Source: Gammaproteobacteria bacterium
Lineage (GTDB): Bacteria; Pseudomonadota; Gammaproteobacteria; Steroidobacterales; GCA-2729495
Direction: 5' to 3'
DNA length: 15,172 nucleotides
Assembly: GCA_030429685.1 (NCBI GenBank)
Contig: JAUIEY010000027.1
Span: 1-15,172 of the forward strand
Below the pieces are notes generated by a model. The model had not been told where the DNA came from and ran no database searches. It saw only the letters and a program-made list of their open reading frames with translations. Positions within the stretch are counted from its first letter, which is position 1; each line of letters begins with the position of its first letter. The position numbers and the translations under genes were made by a program. Shown here piece by piece: positions 13,353 to 15,172 of this stretch.

Positions 13353-15172
13353 TTATTCCCTGGTTTTCAGGACCGCAATCATATCCAGTCCGTTGAGTCG
13401 CTGCCGCACAAACGCGGCTGATACGGCGGTGGATGCCAGCGCCAGCAATATTGCCATACCGTAAGTGGAAGCTTCGATGATCAGCGGAATGCGAAACAAC
13501 TCTGTTTCGAAACCGGAGGTCATCACAGCTGCCAGCATGTAGCCGGCGATGCAACCTGCCGGTAGTGCGAACACCACCAGCAGCCCGACCTCGGCCAGCA
13601 GAATGTAGGCCGTCTCCAGCCGGGTCATGCCCAGGACGCGCAACGTCGCCAGATCCCGGCCACGTTCGGAGAGTGAAATGCGCGCGCTGTTGTAGATGAC
13701 GCCGAATCCCAGTGCAAAAGCGAATGCCGCAAAAAACGACACAAATATCATCATGGTCTCGGCGAGTGTTTCGTAAAAAGTATCTATAGCAGCCTGCTTG
13801 ATCATTACCGCCGACACTTCAGGCATGCCTTTCAATTCGCGGTAAAGCTCTGCCTCGCGATTTTCGTCTATCAGCAGATTGGCAAACTCCACACTCGGCC
13901 GCTCCAGCATCAGGCTGTTCAGCCGGTCCAGATGAATGTAGGCCGGCATGCCGATATAGGTTTCAAACAGGCGCACCACGGGCACAGAAAACGTCGGACG
14001 GCGCCCCTCCAGCACCTCCACGTGCACCGTGTCGCCAACATCTATGGCGAGCTTTTCCGCGAGCTTGGTGGAGACCACCAAGCCGTCAGCCGGGACCCGG
14101 ATTATTTCACCACTGACGTCGTAGACCAGCTGCAACCGGTCGTCCGGCTTCACGCCGGAAACCTGGCCGCGATGCCAGCGCTCGCCGGCGCGCAGGTCGG
14201 CGCTCAATACCCGCGAGCCCTCCGCTGCCAGCACACCGGGCAGATGCTCGAACTCCAGCAAAGCCTGACTGGACTGGGGTTCCACCAGACCGACCATCAG
14301 GTCCTGCCGCTGCCCCTGGACAAAATACACCTGCACGAGGTGGTTGATGGAATCCATCCATTGCATTGCCATGATCAGCACACCGATCGACAACGCAACG
14401 GCCACACTGGTAAGCGCAGAACGCACCGGATTGCGAATGATGTGCCGCATGACTATGCGGGTAGGCTGATCAAGCCAGGTGGTGAACTTGCCGGTCCAGC
14501 CGGACGCACGCCGGTAGACAGGGGGCTCCGGCGGCCGCATGGCTTCGGCGGGGGGCAACAGGGCCGCACGACGCACCACGGAAATGGTCCCCAGCAGTGC
14601 CGCCGCCAGGCTGATCAAAGTTCCCAGCACAAAAACACCGAAGCCCACCTTGTAGATCAGCAGTGGAAACCGATAGAGCTCTGCATACAGCTCAGTGGTA
14701 ACCCGGCCAAAGACAGCCCCAACGCCCCAGCCCAGCACAATACCGAAACTTGTCATGACCATAACCAGCTTGCAGTAGTGCAGCACAATCTCAGTGTTGC
14801 TGTAGCCGAACGCCTTCATCAGGCCAATCTCGGTGCGTTCGGTGGATATCAGCCGCGCCAGCACCATGTTGGCAAGAAAGGCGGCCACTGCAAGAAAGAT
14901 AGACGGCATAATCGTCGCCATGGTGGCGATCTGCTGCAGCTCGTTCATCAGGAACCAGTTGGAAATCTGATCCTTGCGCGCTATCGCCCCGACGCCGCCG
15001 TAACGTTCCAGCAATTCGTCCAGTTCCTCTATGACCGGTTCCGGTGACGCACCGCGCAGCAACGTCAGCGTAATGTCATTGAAGGCACCGTCCAGATCGT
15101 AGGCTGCCGCCAGCGCTTCCCGCCCCATCCACAAAATGCCGAACCGCCGGTCGTCCGGCATCAGCGCTCCGG
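13353..15172 (-). CDS. ABC transporter permease with two FtsX domains (5' end outside window)
   Basis: C-terminal 606 residues of an inner-membrane permease; the reading frame continues through the right edge, so the ATG at 15159-15161 is internal (GALMPDDRRFG reads as mid-protein). The first visible part is the end of a periplasmic domain. FtsX domain 1 follows, with helices near 83-104, 131-152 and 173-193 (numbered from the ATG at 15161) and the conserved cytoplasmic coupling loop ERTEIGLMKAFGYS (108-121). After a Pro-rich linker (PPEPPVYRR) comes a helix at about 247-266, a second periplasmic domain, and FtsX domain 2 with the same loop type (ERGRDLATLRVLGMT, 499-513) and three more helices. 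The two related halves indicate a full-length duplicated permease of the MacB/Lol-like superfamily. It is co-transcribed with the HlyD-type adaptor; an ATPase gene is expected upstream beyond the edge. It probably exports a hydrophobic compound, lipid or peptide. Confidence 0.95.
   Translation of the reverse strand, partial: GALMPDDRRFGILWMGREALAAAYDLDGAFNDITLTLLRGASPEPVIEELDELLERYGGVGAIARKDQISNWFLMNELQQIATMATIMPSIFLAVAAFLANMVLARLISTERTEIGLMKAFGYSNTEIVLHYCKLVMVMTSFGIVLGWGVGAVFGRVTTELYAELYRFPLLIYKVGFGVFVLGTLISLAAALLGTISVVRRAALLPPAEAMRPPEPPVYRRASGWTGKFTTWLDQPTRIVMRHIIRNPVRSALTSVAVALSIGVLIMAMQWMDSINHLVQVYFVQGQRQDLMVGLVEPQSSQALLEFEHLPGVLAAEGSRVLSADLRAGERWHRGQVSGVKPDDRLQLVYDVSGEIIRVPADGLVVSTKLAEKLAIDVGDTVHVEVLEGRRPTFSVPVVRLFETYIGMPAYIHLDRLNSLMLERPSVEFANLLIDENREAELYRELKGMPEVSAVMIKQAAIDTFYETLAETMMIFVSFFAAFAFALGFGVIYNSARISLSERGRDLATLRVLGMTRLETAYILLAEVGLLVVFALPAGCIAGYMLAAVMTSGFETELFRIPLIIEASTYGMAILLALASTAVSAAFVRQRLNGLDMIAVLKTRE

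Noticed and set aside
13932..15047. Long plus-strand reading frame (371 codons) opposite the ABC permease
   Set aside because: It is antisense to a strongly recognisable FtsX permease; its translation is His/Gln-rich with no domain, no signal and no ribosome-binding site, as expected for a shadow frame in GC-rich DNA.
1..15172. CRISPR array, tRNA, rRNA, insertion sequence or phage gene
   Set aside because: I found no spaced direct repeats, no cloverleaf or rRNA-like segment, no transposase or integrase motif, and no gap longer than about 135 bp outside genes.

Overview
The window is dense coding DNA with moderately high GC, no RNA genes and no recognisable insertion sequence or phage gene. 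The families present (Rieske oxygenase, alpha/beta hydrolases, exported flavoproteins, c-type haem motifs, HlyD adaptor with FtsX permease, Tat and lipoprotein signals) and the gene style fit an environmental, possibly marine, Pseudomonadota, most likely a gammaproteobacterium. No taxonomic marker is present, so this is inference.

Left block (about 1-4637, all minus strand): an MFS exporter (3411-4637), then a catabolic set read leftward: a Rieske [2Fe-2S] oxygenase (2141-3277), a tandem alpha/beta-hydrolase fold protein (427-2148) and a short-chain dehydrogenase with a Tat-like leader (1-443, running off the edge). The last three genes overlap one another end to start, so they are almost certainly one transcript. 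The likely job is oxygenation of an organic substrate followed by hydrolytic or other cleavage and NAD(P)-linked oxidation or reduction. The substrate cannot be read from the sequence.

Middle block: divergent from the MFS exporter, and separated from it by a perfect 19-bp inverted repeat, is a plus-strand pair made of an unrecognised 200-aa protein (4759-5361) and a lipoprotein flavoenzyme ending in two CxxCH haem sites (5376-7070). A convergent sugar-kinase-like phosphotransferase (7084-8130, minus) abuts it. Divergent from the kinase is a plus-strand pair, MFS transporter (8224-9576) and exported metallo-beta-lactamase-fold enzyme (9590-10534). A Tat-exported flavin amine oxidase (10656-12116) follows with its own candidate promoter.

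Right block (minus strand): an ABC efflux permease with duplicated FtsX domains (13353 to the edge, 5' part missing) and a HlyD-type membrane-fusion adaptor (12138-13346), 6 bp apart. Their ATPase is expected beyond the right edge.

Overall this looks like an accessory metabolic and transport neighbourhood. Four enzymes carry export signals: the dehydrogenase, the flavocytochrome, the metallo-hydrolase and the amine oxidase. Three separate transport systems sit beside them, and no transcription factor is encoded in the window. The most unusual items are the two-domain hydrolase lacking a normal nucleophile in both halves, its missing conventional start codon next to an A6 run, and the flavoenzyme with a C-terminal di-haem tail.
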